DNA from: Hyperoodon ampullatus
Lineage: Eukaryota; Chordata; Mammalia; Artiodactyla; Ziphiidae
Length of the DNA: 64,000 bases
Assembly (NCBI GenBank): GCA_949752795.1
Contig: OX457057.1
Location: forward strand, 157,395,980 to 157,459,979
Direction: 5' to 3'
Positions 11,085-21,994 of this stretch are shown here, piece by piece (position 1 is the first letter of the stretch; each line of letters begins with the position of its first letter). A model generated the notes under the pieces. It was not told the DNA's origin. It worked only from the letters and a program-made list of their open reading frames with translations, and did not search any database. Both the position numbers and the translations under genes were made by a program.

Positions 11085-12420
11085 ATCAGCAACCACTTAC
11101 TAAACACTCATGCCCTCACAACTGGGCAAAAGCTAGAGTCTCAAAGATGCTACAAAGGTAATAATGGGTTAGCTTATAGCCTGTAAACAATTACAAGGCA
11201 GTTAAAAACAACACCACTTAATGGCAGTTTGTGCAAATGGCAGAGTGAGCATTTGAGAAGCTCCCAAGTGCTCTAAGAGGAACATCTGGGATGCCTCTGA
11301 GAGAGGAGTTATCCTAACAACTTGAAGGGTAAAGCCGTACTTCCCATGTTGATGAGTAAGGTAGGCTGGTGGAAGGGGTGTTGACCTCCAGGCAGAGTGA
11401 ATATATAAGCAAAGCCCAGGAGATTTGACGAGTGTGTCATGCTCTAAATATGTCTGAAAAGGAGTGTCAGGAAATCAGGCTGCTTAGGGAGACAGGGGCT
11501 GGATAATGAAGGGCCTTGTAAGACCTTGTAAGCCACTGATGTGAACAGAGAGGTGGAACGATGAGGTTTTTGTGTTAGCAACATCGTTTCTGGGAACAGA
11601 AGGGATTGGGCTGAGGGCAAGAGGGTTGGTAAGGATTCCAATGGTAGTCTAGTAGCCAGATGAGAGATGGTGCACGTCCAAGTCAAAACACTGTGCGGAA
11701 TCTAAAAAAAAAGGTTCTAAAGAACCTGGGGGCAGGACAGGAATAAAGACGCAGACGTAGAGAATGAACTTGAGGACACGGAGAGGGGAAGAGTAAGCTG
11801 GGACGAAGTGAGAGCGTGGCATGGACAGATACACACTACAAAGGTAAAACCGATAGCTAGTGGGAAGCAGCCGCATAGCACAGGGAGATCAGCTCAGTGC
11901 TTTGTGTCCACCTAGAGTGGTGGGATAGGGAGGGTGGGAGGGAGATACAAGAGGGAGGAGATTTGGGGATATATGTGTATGTATGGCTGATTCACTTTGT
12001 TATAAAGCAGAAACTAACACACCGTTGTAAAGCAATGATACTCCAATAAAGATGTTTTAAAAAAACAAAAAACAAAACCAAAAAAAAAACACTGTACCAA
12101 ATAAGAAAAGGATACACACAAAAAATATCATTTAAGAGGTAAAATAATAGGAGCTTGATGCTTATTTAGGTGCAGATGTTCATGTAAGGAAGAAAGTGAA
12201 ATCTAGGCTACTTCAGAGGTATTTGGCATGAAGAACTACCGGGTAAATCGTAAAACTATCCCCCAACATGTTATCTTTGAGGTGTTGGTGGAGATAAAGA
12301 GCAGACAAATGAATGGACAGGCCTGAAGCACAGGGCAGAGTTGTGGACCAGTGATCAGATCCAAGCTGCGAAATGTGCAAGTAGAAGACAACTCCATGAA
12401 TGTGACTGTGGAGCACGGCG
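11085..12420 (-). repeat. L2 remnant, antisense, interrupted by an L1
   Basis: The order 'actaaacactcatgccctca', 'gaagggccttgtaagacctt' and 'ttccaatggtagtctagtag' is the reverse-complement order of an L2 3' region. A younger L1 has inserted at 11690-12092. The right-hand continuation after the L1 is weaker. Confidence 0.55.
11690..12092 (+). mobile_element. L1 3' end
   Basis: This is a ~400-bp copy of the L1 3' UTR with 'gagatcagctcagtgctttg' and 'aagcaatgatactccaataa', ending in an A-rich tail. The 10-bp 'aaaacactgt' lies on both sides (about 11684 and 12088), a plausible target-site duplication. It carries no coding capacity. Confidence 0.9.
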
Positions 12421-12621
12421 GCCACTGGGGTGGTTGTTAACCTTCTAGAATCATATGGACCCTTAAAACTCTGGTCAATGCCAAGAGCCTAACCCCTAAA
12501 ACATGCACATTTGCAAATACAGAAAAGGCACTATATTTTAGAGGAAGTTCATCTATGAACTCACAGATTAAGTATTCCTAGTATAAAGCAAGAAGAGAAG
12601 AGGGCTTAGATGGAGACAGTT
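12421..12621. other. Unique sequence with no recognised feature
   Basis: Nothing recognisable; it lies between the L2/L1 block and the next SINE. Confidence 0.4.
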
Positions 12622-12636
12622 AAGAAGCAGGGCACA

Positions 12637-12848
12637 GGGCTTCCCTGGTGGTGCAGTGGTTGAGAGTCCGCCTGCCGATGCAGGGGACACGGGTTCGTGC
12701 CCCGGTCCAGGAAGATCCCACATGCCGCGGAGCGGCTGGGCCCGTGAGCCATGGCCGCTAAGCCTGAGCGTCCGGAGCCTGTGCTCCGCAACGGGAGAGG
12801 TCACAGCAGTGAGAGGCCCGTGTACCGCAAAAAAAAAAAAAAAAAAAA
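12637..12848 (+). mobile_element. CHR-type SINE, young ~200 bp subtype
   Basis: Full-length head, body and A-tail. The target-site duplication is 15 bp with one mismatch: 'aagaagcagggcaca' at 12622-12636 and 'aagaaacagggcaca' at 12849-12863. Confidence 0.95.
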
Positions 12849-13009
12849 AAGAAACAGGGCACATTAGAAGAAATTGCAAGAGCTGTCAAGAAAAATTATG
12901 CCTCTGCAGTGACTGCAGATCACTCTTTCTAGAAATGTCCATGAAATAACGGGTTGTATACACAGACAGAACTGGGCTTCAAAGTAGAGTTTTAGTTTGG
13001 TGGTGTTTT

Positions 13010-13790
13010 TTTTAAAGAGTTTTTATAGAAAATTTCGAACATATTCAAAATAGAGAGAACCGTAGAATGGAGGCCCTTGTAACCTAAGTCTGAACTTCGA
13101 GAATTATAAACTCATATCATTTCATTCCTAAATATCAGTATCTATCTCTAAAAGACCACACTAAAAAAACATAACCATGGGCTTCCCTGGTGGCGCAGTG
13201 GTTGAGAGTCCGCCTGTCGATGCAGGGGACGCGACTTCGTGCCCGGGTCCGGGAGGATCCCACATGCCGCGGAGCAGCGGGACCCGTGAGCCATGGCCGC
13301 TGAGCCTGAGCGTCCGGAGCCTGTGCTCCGCAACGGGAGAGGCCACAGCAGTGAGAGGCCCGTGTACCGCAAAAAAAAAAAAAAACAAACAAAAAAAAAC
13401 ACAACCATGCCAGCACTGTCACATCTTAAAAAAGAATAATAAATGCTTAAAATCAAGTATCCAGTTAGTGTTCAACTTTCCCCAATTGCCTCATATTTTT
13501 TTCAGTTTGTTTAAATCAGGATCCAAATAAGGTCTACACATTGTAACTGGCTGACGAATCTCTTTTCATCTATAGGTTCCATGAATGTCTTTCTTCGTCT
13601 TTTTTTTTTTTTTTCCTACCCCTTTGGTCATTTATTCTGTAAAGTTGTTTTGTTTTGTTTAATTTTGCTGATTGCATCCTTGATGGATCATTTAACATTC
13701 ACTTTATTGCTCTGTGTCCTATATATTGGTACTCGAATATAGAGGTTTGATTAATTCAGGGTCAATATTTTGGCAAGAATACTTCCTAAG
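13010..13790. repeat. Old L1 (L1M type) 3' UTR remnant, split by a SINE
   Basis: The text 'tatagaaaatttcgaacata' and 'aggatccaaataaggtctac' followed by 'ctcttttcatctataggttc' resembles the 3' UTR of old mammalian L1 subfamilies. I cannot assign the orientation with certainty. A young SINE interrupts it at 13180-13395. Confidence 0.5.
13180..13395 (+). mobile_element. CHR-type SINE, young ~200 bp subtype
   Basis: Full-length copy with target-site duplication 'aaaacataaccatg' (13166-13179) and 'aaaacacaaccatg' (13396-13409). Confidence 0.95.
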
Positions 13791-13795
13791 GAGGT

Positions 13796-14780
13796 GTTGA
13801 GTTCCAACAGGAGATCTACAAGCAGGATTTTGTAAAAGATGGAGCTGACAAATCATGCTTATCTGCTATGGCAAAGAAGCCAGTGAAAAGGGTGAGGTTG
13901 AGGAACAGTAAAAAGCACAGCATAAAAGACAGTGGATGATGAAAACAGAAAAATATGAAAAGCAACTGCTTCCTCTACTCATCAAGCACCACGCTCTCGG
14001 ACCATTTCAAGCCGCCCTGAGCATCTCTCCAGAGCATTCAAGGTAATAACTGACACTCATCACAATAATCCTGAAGTCATGAAGAAGAAAAGACTACATT
14101 ATTTTGCATTTACTTTGATGAAAAGTGTGAAGCACTTCCTGATTTTTAAAAAGTCTATCATTAAAATTTTCAGAATTAGAAGTTTCTATGCTTAAAGAAT
14201 TAATCTCTCAAGAAAATTCATGGAAGAGGGAGCTCTACCATATAACTCATATGGGTAACTATTTTGTCTTATAAACACAAAATCCATATAATGACATCCC
14301 TCAACCCCACAAGGGAAATATTTAGCCAATAATATAACATTCATTAACTATTACAGTAAAACAGTAATACAGAGCAAGATCTAAGGTTATGTATACCCTT
14401 TTAATTAATTTTCACCATTATCCTCACATGACATTCTTTTCTAGGGACCAAAACTTTCATTTTACAAAATGCACCCGTAAGAAACAGATCTCCATTAACT
14501 GATGCCCCCTAAGGGACACATTCATTCTGTCAACCTGCCCTCTGGAAAATCTGTCTCATTGTCTGTGACTTTTCTCCTGTCCCTGCCTCAAAAGAACAAA
14601 TTCTATTTGAACATCGATAGCAAGTATGTTCCGGTTCACTGAGTGTTCCTGTGCACTATAATTACCCTGCCATTAGGAACAAATGCCAGGCCTAAATAAA
14701 AACAAAGCATGGTTTAATTTAAAGTGCAGTAGTATCAGGTTAAAAAAGGGGGCTCATATAAATTAAGAGGTTTTTCATTA
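13796..14780. other. Unique sequence with no recognised feature
   Basis: AT-rich DNA without recognisable repeats or exons. Confidence 0.4.
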
Positions 14781-14789
<9 letters not shown>

Positions 14790-14825
<36 letters not shown>

Positions 14826-15015
14826 GGTATGCGGGCCTCTCGCTGCTGTGGCCTCTCCCGTTGCGGAGCACAGGCTCCGGACGCGCAGGCTCAGCGGCCA
14901 TGGCTCACAGGCCCAGCCGCTCCGCGGCATGTGGGATCCTCCCAGACCGGGGCACGAACCCGTGTCCCCTGCATCGGCAGGCAGACTCTCAACCACTGCG
15001 CCACCAGAGAAGCCC
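14790..15015 (-). mobile_element. CHR-type SINE, young ~200 bp subtype, inverted
   Basis: A ~34-nt T-run (the A-tail in reverse) is followed by the complete body and the head ending at 15015. Target-site duplication 'taaaatttt' at 14781-14789 and 15016-15024. Confidence 0.95.
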
Positions 15016-15229
15016 TAAAATTTTATATTCTGAAAACTTTCATCTGAAAACAAGCCTGCTCAAAACATTTATAAACACATTGGCGAGATTATTTTATTAG
15101 GATTAATGGACAAGTTAAAAATCAAGGGGTGTTTCTCAGATGCCAGTCCAGAGACCCGTGACAGCCCACGGTGAAATGCAAAAAAACCTGGGCAACATAT
15201 TAAATTCTTCATAAAACTTTACTCATCCA

Positions 15230-15480
15230 TCATGGCTTAACTCAAACATTATCTCTGCTGGGAGGTCTTTCCGCACCTATGGTAGTACTCATCCGCCATC
15301 TTGCTATTGTCCCATATGGAGTCACATATAATATTAGAGCACAAAGCACACTACACATGACCACTGAACAAATACTGTAACCATACTAGGTGTTTACACA
15401 CTGAGGATATGACAGGTGAGACGGAATCTTCTTTGCTTGGAAGAGTGCTCTCTTTATCTCCCCAGATAGGGAACTACATT
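15230..15480 (+). repeat. L2 remnant
   Basis: The text 'atggcttaactcaaacatta' followed by 'tgctgggaggtctttccgca' matches the L2 3' region in sense orientation. The right part is more diverged. Confidence 0.5.
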
Positions 15481-15534
15481 ACGTCTTTGTACAATACTAG
15501 CATAAACCACTACTTGGTGTTCATCATGTGTTTG

Positions 15535-15685
15535 TCGAATGCTTGGATGAAGCACTATCCTCAGTTCCCTCCTAACCACCTTGCGAGGTGGACGGTAGGA
15601 ATGTAGACTACCTATTCATTTTTACATGAGGAAATCAGGTTCAAAAGTAATGTTCCCTAAAGTCTCACAGCTAGTAAGTGGGCCC
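15535..15685 (-). repeat. MIR, antisense
   Basis: The text 'tttacatgaggaaatcaggt' followed by 'agtctcacagctagtaagtg' is the reverse-complement MIR core and flank. Confidence 0.75.
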
Positions 15686-15689
15686 CTGG

Positions 15690-17420
15690 AACCCAGACCA
15701 TTTTGAGAGTAGATAAAGATAAGCAAGAAGACAGATGGATGGAGGTAAAAGATTCAGAATCCTCCTTTACAAAGACTGTGCCAACTGGGCCCTGGCATCG
15801 CTTTCCAGGACTCCCTCACTGGGAGGCAGAGCCCTCCAAAGGGATACAAGTTAAACAAACTGAGATGGAAGGCATTTTAGGAGGTTGTACATTCCCCGCA
15901 CCCACCCATAAGCAGTATTTTTCTTTTTTAATTGAAAGAATTTTCAATTACCAGCTCATCCTTAGAAGGCTGTGGTTTACTTCTGATCACTATGGAAAAT
16001 GCTGCCCATATATACAGCCTGAGCCTTAGGACTGGGCCTTCTCCCTTGCTGCCCAAAGACTCTGAATACAGCGGAACCCAGGCACTTCAGGCGCTGCTTG
16101 GATTTCAGTGCCTGATACCCCCATTTCAGGGACTCCAGAGCAGTGGGAACCCATCCCTTCTGCAGCTCTGGAAAAGGGGGATAGTTAAAGGGTCATGATG
16201 GAATAATCAAGTACTAGGGACTTAAGTACTGTCCCTCCAAGGAAACATGAACGGTGGGAAGGAGAGATGTGGACCCCAGAGGAATAAATGTCCAACAGTG
16301 TAATTAGCAGGGAAAATAACTTGGGGTGAAGAAACCTCCCAATGCTCCTGAAAGAACACCAAGCAGTCAAACTGTCTTTTACAGGCACGGTGTTTATAAA
16401 GGAAATCTTGCTTTGAGGGCTCCAGGAGCCCACCACTGGCTATATGCTCATGATGATTGCTACTGGAGATGAAGTCTCCTTCTGAGACAGAAGGGAGGAA
16501 AGCTAACATGGTATTTATAGACTTGTTAGCCGGTGGGATATAAAATCTGGCATCCAGTGTCGAAAACAACTTTGGATTTTAAAACCAGATAACTATTCAC
16601 ATCAGAACAGCTATTGCACTCTCAGTTCCAAAACATTGAAAAGCAGGTTAGGTAAGATCTAACATTACACATACTAATCTCACCCAGAGCTATTTATGCA
16701 GGGCACACAGGAACAGCCCACAGAAATCAAATAAATGTGCATGTAAGGAGTAGAAACGCTAAGTATATGATTAAGGGATTTTGCACCTAAACCTTAGGGA
16801 AGATCCGGCAAGCAGGGAAACTCCGTTCAGGAAAATGCTTTATTTAGCTCGTTTATTCATGTTTTCTTCACATTCAAAGCCCAGCATAATACTATTGTTA
16901 TTAACTGGCTTCAAACTATAGCGTTTCATATGAAGGTAGACAGAAAGGGAGAACGGAGCAGAGATCAAATAAATTAAAATGGCACACTCAGCATTAAATT
17001 ATTTAAAATGTTGATCTCCGTATTAAATTCTGAGTCACAGGCAACAACCACAGAGAGCATGCAACCATCCAATCCACTGATACGCTGCCTGTCACATTCC
17101 TCTGCTTTAGAACTTTTTTTTTCATGTACACAAATATTTTTGTTCAGCACAGAATGTATCCAGGAAGATGGAGATAAAGATCAACTGCAGAAGAATAAGA
17201 ATTTTAATCTTAACAATCAAGCAAGTGGGTTAGGGTCCTAACAATATTTCTAGATCTAATCAAAATCATGACCCAGAGAGCAAAAGTAACTTTCCCAATC
17301 AGATTATGGGATTAGAGCCAAACTGGCAAATGTCACAGGGAAACTAAGCTTCAGTGTTAGTAAAGCTCTAACAATTGTAGCTAGAGCTGCCCTGTCCCCA
17401 CAGGTTATCGGCTTAAGCGA
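15690..17420. other. Unique sequence with no recognised feature
   Basis: Overlapping short open frames only; no repeat, RNA gene or exon recognised. Confidence 0.4.
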
Positions 17421-17429
17421 AGGAGGTCA

Positions 17430-17650
17430 TCACCATTTATGAGGGTTAATTAGTGCTAAACACTTTACAGATGCCACATTTCATACAATCTTTATCATAA
17501 TCCCCTGTTAAATATTATCTCCGTTGTACAGATGAGGAAATAGAAACTCAGAGAGGCTAGTGACTTGGCTATCGTCACTGCTAGTAGAAGGAGAACTGGT
17601 ACTAAGTCCATCTGACCCTAAGATCCTTCTCAACTCAGAGATTCTATTGT
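17430..17650 (-). repeat. MIR, antisense
   Basis: The core 'cagatgaggaaatagaaact' with 'cagagaggctagtgacttgg' gives a near full-length antisense MIR. Confidence 0.85.
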
Positions 17651-17659
17651 ATGATTATG

Positions 17660-17890
17660 ACAACTATTATTCACGACTGCCATTCTACTGAATATTATAT
17701 TATATTAAGGCTCTAAGCAATTTATATACATTTTCCCATTTAATTTAATCATCACCATAGCAATATGAGGTACTATTATTCCCATTTACACATGAATATA
17801 TTGAGGTTAGACGGGGTGAGTAACTTGCAAGGTCGTCCAAGAGTAGGGGAAAAGCTGGGATTCTATTTGACCTAAAAATCCATGGTGCCC
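17660..17890 (-). repeat. MIR, antisense (second copy in tandem)
   Basis: The text 'tactattattcccatttaca' followed by 'aggttagacggggtgagtaa' is a second, more diverged antisense MIR directly beside the first. Confidence 0.75.
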
Positions 17891-18179
17891 TCTACTAGGA
17901 CTGTTCCATCCATCGACCACAATATAACTGAATGGAGTACAAGAGTTCGGCTGTGACATTCACTGATATCTACTCATAATATTACTAATGATTATCAACC
18001 CCTATAAACATCAGTACCTGCTGGACATGAAGCATTGCAAAATGGGCTTATACATTTCTTTTATTATTGTCAAATGCTTGAACATCTTCTAAACCGAGTC
18101 CAAAAATTGAACATTATCTTGGGTTTATAGCAGCTTTAACTACACAAATAAATTTCCAGCTAGCTCAGAATTGTACCTT

Positions 18180-18305
18180 TACTAGACAGTGTAAGCACAG
18201 TGGTTAAGATAACTAGCTCTGCCTACTCATCTATAAAATGGGGATGATATCACTTATCATAAATGAAGTCATGAATGTGCACAGCATTGGCACATAATCA
18301 GCACA
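18180..18305 (+). repeat. MIR with an internal deletion
   Basis: The text 'taagcacagtggttaagata' joins directly to 'tctgcctactcatctataaa' and 'atggggatgatatcac'. The usual middle segment is missing. Confidence 0.7.
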
Positions 18306-18309
18306 CAAC

Positions 18310-19080
18310 ATTGCTACTGCCCTCTTATTTTGGAATTGGGTCTTTTAGGTCGAGTAAGAATAACAATCTAAGAAAATATAAGCCTGGAATCAAACACGTG
18401 ATTTTCGACAGGTCTGATACCTCATTTCTAGACAAACCAGATATTTCCCTCTTTTTCAAAAGGAACATAAAAAAATTAAAATATTCCTCAGTGTATGAAG
18501 GGTTTAAGGAAAGAGCTGCGGGAATTAATTAATGGAGAAAGAGAAGTAAAAGATGCAGCATAGTTAAGCAGGGAATGAGAAGCATGGTAACTCACTAAAA
18601 ATAACTCAATCACAAAACCAAGAGGAAGCTGCATTGAGGTAAAAATGAATACGTATCCTGGGAATGGAAATTTCCACCAACCAAAAGAAGCAGCTTTCTT
18701 TTATCAGAAGACTTATAATTTTAAGGAGGTACTTCTCCCCTGACACTCTCCAAAGGGAGTAGCTGGAATTTCAGTTTACCCAGGATGTTGGGTCCAACCA
18801 AAAAAACATCAAATAGAACCCTTCAGTTCAAATTATAGGGAGAACTTGGTTAAGATTTTCCCCCGGTATCTTTGATGTATCTCTGGCACCGACATTCAAA
18901 AGGAAATGCAACATTTCTAGGACTTGATTTTCTTGCAAAATGTAGAATCTGGCTGGTCTCTCAGCCAGGTTCCTTTAATTGGGAAAGGTAATTTTTTAAA
19001 AAACATAAACGTTTAATGCATAACTTAATACATACTTTTAAGGGACATACGCTTCACAAACTTTACAAAGCACTCCCCTC
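18310..19080. other. Unique sequence with no recognised feature
   Basis: Nothing recognisable. Confidence 0.4.
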
Positions 19081-19086
19081 TCCTTC

Positions 19087-19097
19087 ATATATATATT

Positions 19098-19134
<37 letters not shown>
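19087..19134 (+). repeat. (TA)n(TG)n microsatellite
   Basis: A short AT-alternating run leads into about 15 TG units. Confidence 0.95.
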
Positions 19135-19136
<2 letters not shown>

Positions 19137-19139
19137 TTG

Positions 19140-19850
19140 TTGTTCATATTATAGCCTTTAAAGCGTCAGAAATGTTTTCCCAAACTTACTATATTAGAAT
19201 GTTTGTTCAACTTCTCAGTAAACTTCTTTCAAAGAAGCTTTTAGAATCATCAGATTTCCTCAGGGCAAATATTTAGACAGTTTCCTCTAATACTAAAAAA
19301 AGAAAATAAGGAAATTGACGTATTTTCTGGTGCTATTCACCTTAAGGCAAGTCTCAATCATGCTAATTTCTACCAAAGCAATCAATATCTATTGTGGAGA
19401 AATCAGGTATCGCTTCCTACTGTCCCCTCCCAACAACCATTTTAAATCCAGCAGAGTGGACCTCACTCTCATGAGACTCAGCCCCGATCAAAACTGGGAA
19501 AGTAGAAGCAAGAAACAAGTCTAATATTATTTGGCGGGGAGGGGGTTTCTTTAGATAAATTGATTTGTAGCCAAGCTGATTTCTTACTTCATTTTCATTT
19601 CTGCTAGGTTAACAACCACAAAAACCTTAAGAAATCATCAGGTTCACTTCTCCTACTTTTTCATACCATCTTTATTTTGACCACCTTTGTAACTCTAAAA
19701 CATAATATCATGCCCAATAATGCATTGATATGATGACTCTCAACTGCTTTACAAATCCAGGCATTATTGGACAATATCTATTTTAACTAACCCACAAAAT
19801 CTTTCCCCCAAAAATGCAACCTCTGACTTTTCCAGCGTCTTATAAACGTG
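19140..19850. other. AT-rich unique sequence with no recognised feature
   Basis: Nothing recognisable. Confidence 0.4.
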
Positions 19851-19854
19851 CTTG

Positions 19855-20050
19855 TGTTCATAAAAGAGTGACTTAGAGCAAGGGCTTTTAAGTCAGATAG
19901 CTCGAGGGTAGGGTCTGGACTCTGTCACATACCAAACAGTGTTATGCTCGTTGCACAGATGAGGAAATAACCTCGAGAGATACAGCAATCTGCTTAGGAT
20001 GGAACAGCCAATGAGTGGCAGAACTGGAACTCCAACCTGAGCAGGGTGAC
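19855..20050. repeat. Two MIR fragments in opposite orientation
   Basis: The left part (19860-19925) reads as sense MIR ('ttttaagtcagatagctcga', 'ctggactctgtcac'). The right part (19945-20050) reads as antisense MIR ('gcacagatgaggaaataacc', 'agtggcagaactggaact'). Confidence 0.7.
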
Positions 20051-20300
20051 TCCAGGCAGCCCAAAGATGTAACTTATCAATGAGGCTCAGCAAGAATTCT
20101 CTGTAGTTATTTCTCACCGAAGAGATCCTTGTTGCATTTAAGGCAACCATATTCCTGGGCTCTCTCCCAGTTGTAAAGAACTCTTCAAGGGCCTAAAGTA
20201 TTCAAGAACAACTAAACACAGCCTACTTGTTAAGGGGCCCGCAATCTAGTAAAGGACTACAATCTACCAGGAGTGTTTCCTAAAAAGATACCACCAATGG

Positions 20301-20613
20301 GCGCAGTGGTTGAGAATCTGCCTGCCAATGCAGGGGACACGGATTCGAGCCCTGGTCTGGGAAGATCCCACATGCCGCAGAGCAACTAGCCCCGTGAGCC
20401 ACAATTACTGAGCCTGCGCGTCTGGAGCCTGTGCTCCACAACAAGAGAGGCCGCGATAGTGAGAGGCCCGCACACCGCGATGAGGAGTGGCCCCCGCTCA
20501 CCGCAACTAGAGAAAGCCCTCGCACAGAAACGAAGACCCAACACAGCCATAAACAAACAAATAAATAAATAAATTTTTTAAAGGCAAAATTCCTTAAAAA
20601 AAAGAAAGAAAGA
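20301..20613 (+). mobile_element. CHR-type SINE, long subtype, missing the first ~13 bp
   Basis: The copy begins at 'gcgcagtgg', so the 'ggcttccctggtg' head is absent. It keeps the long 3' segment 'cgaagacccaacacagcc' and an A-rich tail. A perfect 19-bp target-site duplication, 'aaaaagataccaccaatgg', lies at 20282-20300 and 20614-20632. This shows that the truncation arose at insertion. Confidence 0.93.
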
Positions 20614-20639
20614 AAAAAGATACCACCAATGGATTCTAC

Positions 20640-21550
20640 ATGTGCCAAGATACAAACCCCCTGCTCTGAGCATCCTCCCCAACCCAGGCTCCCCTTCCCA
20701 TCTCTAGCCTTGAGCAACCTTGTCTATGAACCCCAATTTGCCTTGCCCAGGTGATCATTTTCTACGGGTCCTGTGAAGTGGAAGAAGATCGGGAAGCAGT
20801 GCACTATGGTACTAGAGGGGCCAGTCTGCTCTGCCTGCACCAAGTCATCCAGACAAAGCACTGCCACAGAAGGAGAATCAAGGTACCGCCTTGGGTGACC
20901 TAGACAAGCTCCAAGATCCCTTCTGGCTCTCAAATCCCTGAAGGGGAAATATAATTGGCAAATGAAATTTTTTTCTTGGAATGGTACCTGCTCAGGACTT
21001 CCAGGGCAACCCAGGGTTTGGAATTAAGCTAAGTTCTCTAAGATATTTGTCAGAAATGAGGAGGAGAGTCCATTCTGAGAGTGCCTAAGAATGCAACCTC
21101 TTTTAGCCTTCCTGGTTTGCTTTCCTTTCCCCTACTGGAAAAAGTCCGTAGAGTGACGTTATGGCTGCAAATGAAACCTAAGTTCCTCTGGGTCCCACCC
21201 AACCAGCACACAGACAACCTGGTACCTCCAGCCTTCCAGCCCACCTTCACCCACAGCTGCGGCTATCTTTCCATTCAGGGTGTGACACCAGGGAGAAAAA
21301 GTGAAAAAGATCCTCAGGTAAGATAGGAATCAAACATACCAAGTTAAGATAGGAGGAAAAACAGGACCCAAGGGAAGGTCTGGGTGAAACTTATTAGAGA
21401 AAGATTTCCTTATTTATTGTTCTTTGCTTGCATTACTGAAACAAGAGCTTTGAAGAGAGAAGGAGGGAGAAGAGAGAGATTTCTTCCATGATGGGATGGA
21501 AACATTTTAACATTTTAATCACCTGAACAAAAATGTCAAGAGGGTTTCCT
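20640..21550. other. Unique sequence with no recognised feature
   Basis: Short overlapping open frames only. Confidence 0.4.
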
Positions 21551-21554
21551 CACC

Positions 21555-21990
21555 CCATGCTAACACCCACTCCCACAGGATTGCTCTTTCATCTAGTCTC
21601 CTCTTCCCCACAAGGCACAGAAGATGCCCTCCCCCCACCCCACCCCACCCCACCCCACCCCACCCGGCCAGCTTTTTCCTGCCCTTCAGGTCTCAACTCC
21701 AAGGTCCTGTCCTCAGAGGGACCTTCTGAAGTTCCCTCCCCTCTCACACCCCAGTCACTCAAGCTCGCTGCCTCAGTTTATTGACTTTACAGCACTTGGT
21801 ATCTGAAAGTATTGTGTGCAGTTGTTTTTCCTTGGTTATGGCTGCTACCCCTTCTTAGAACAGTTGTTCCAGGGCCCTCATCTGCCTTGTTCACGGCTGA
21901 ATTCCCAGCACACAGACCGATGCCTGCTGCTGCTGAGTGATCAATGAACGACCAAGGGAGAGCTAGAGGGGTAACGGAGTGGGAGAAGGC
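21555..21990 (+). repeat. L2 remnant
   Basis: The text 'aggtctcaactccaaggtcc', then 'cctcagtttattgactttac', 'ttcccagcacacagaccgat' and 'tgagtgatcaatgaacga' follow the order of the L2 3' end. Confidence 0.65.
21631..21665 (+). repeat. (CCCCA)n minisatellite
   Basis: About seven 5-bp CCCCA units in a row, inside the L2 remnant. Confidence 0.95.
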
Positions 21991-21994
21991 CCAG

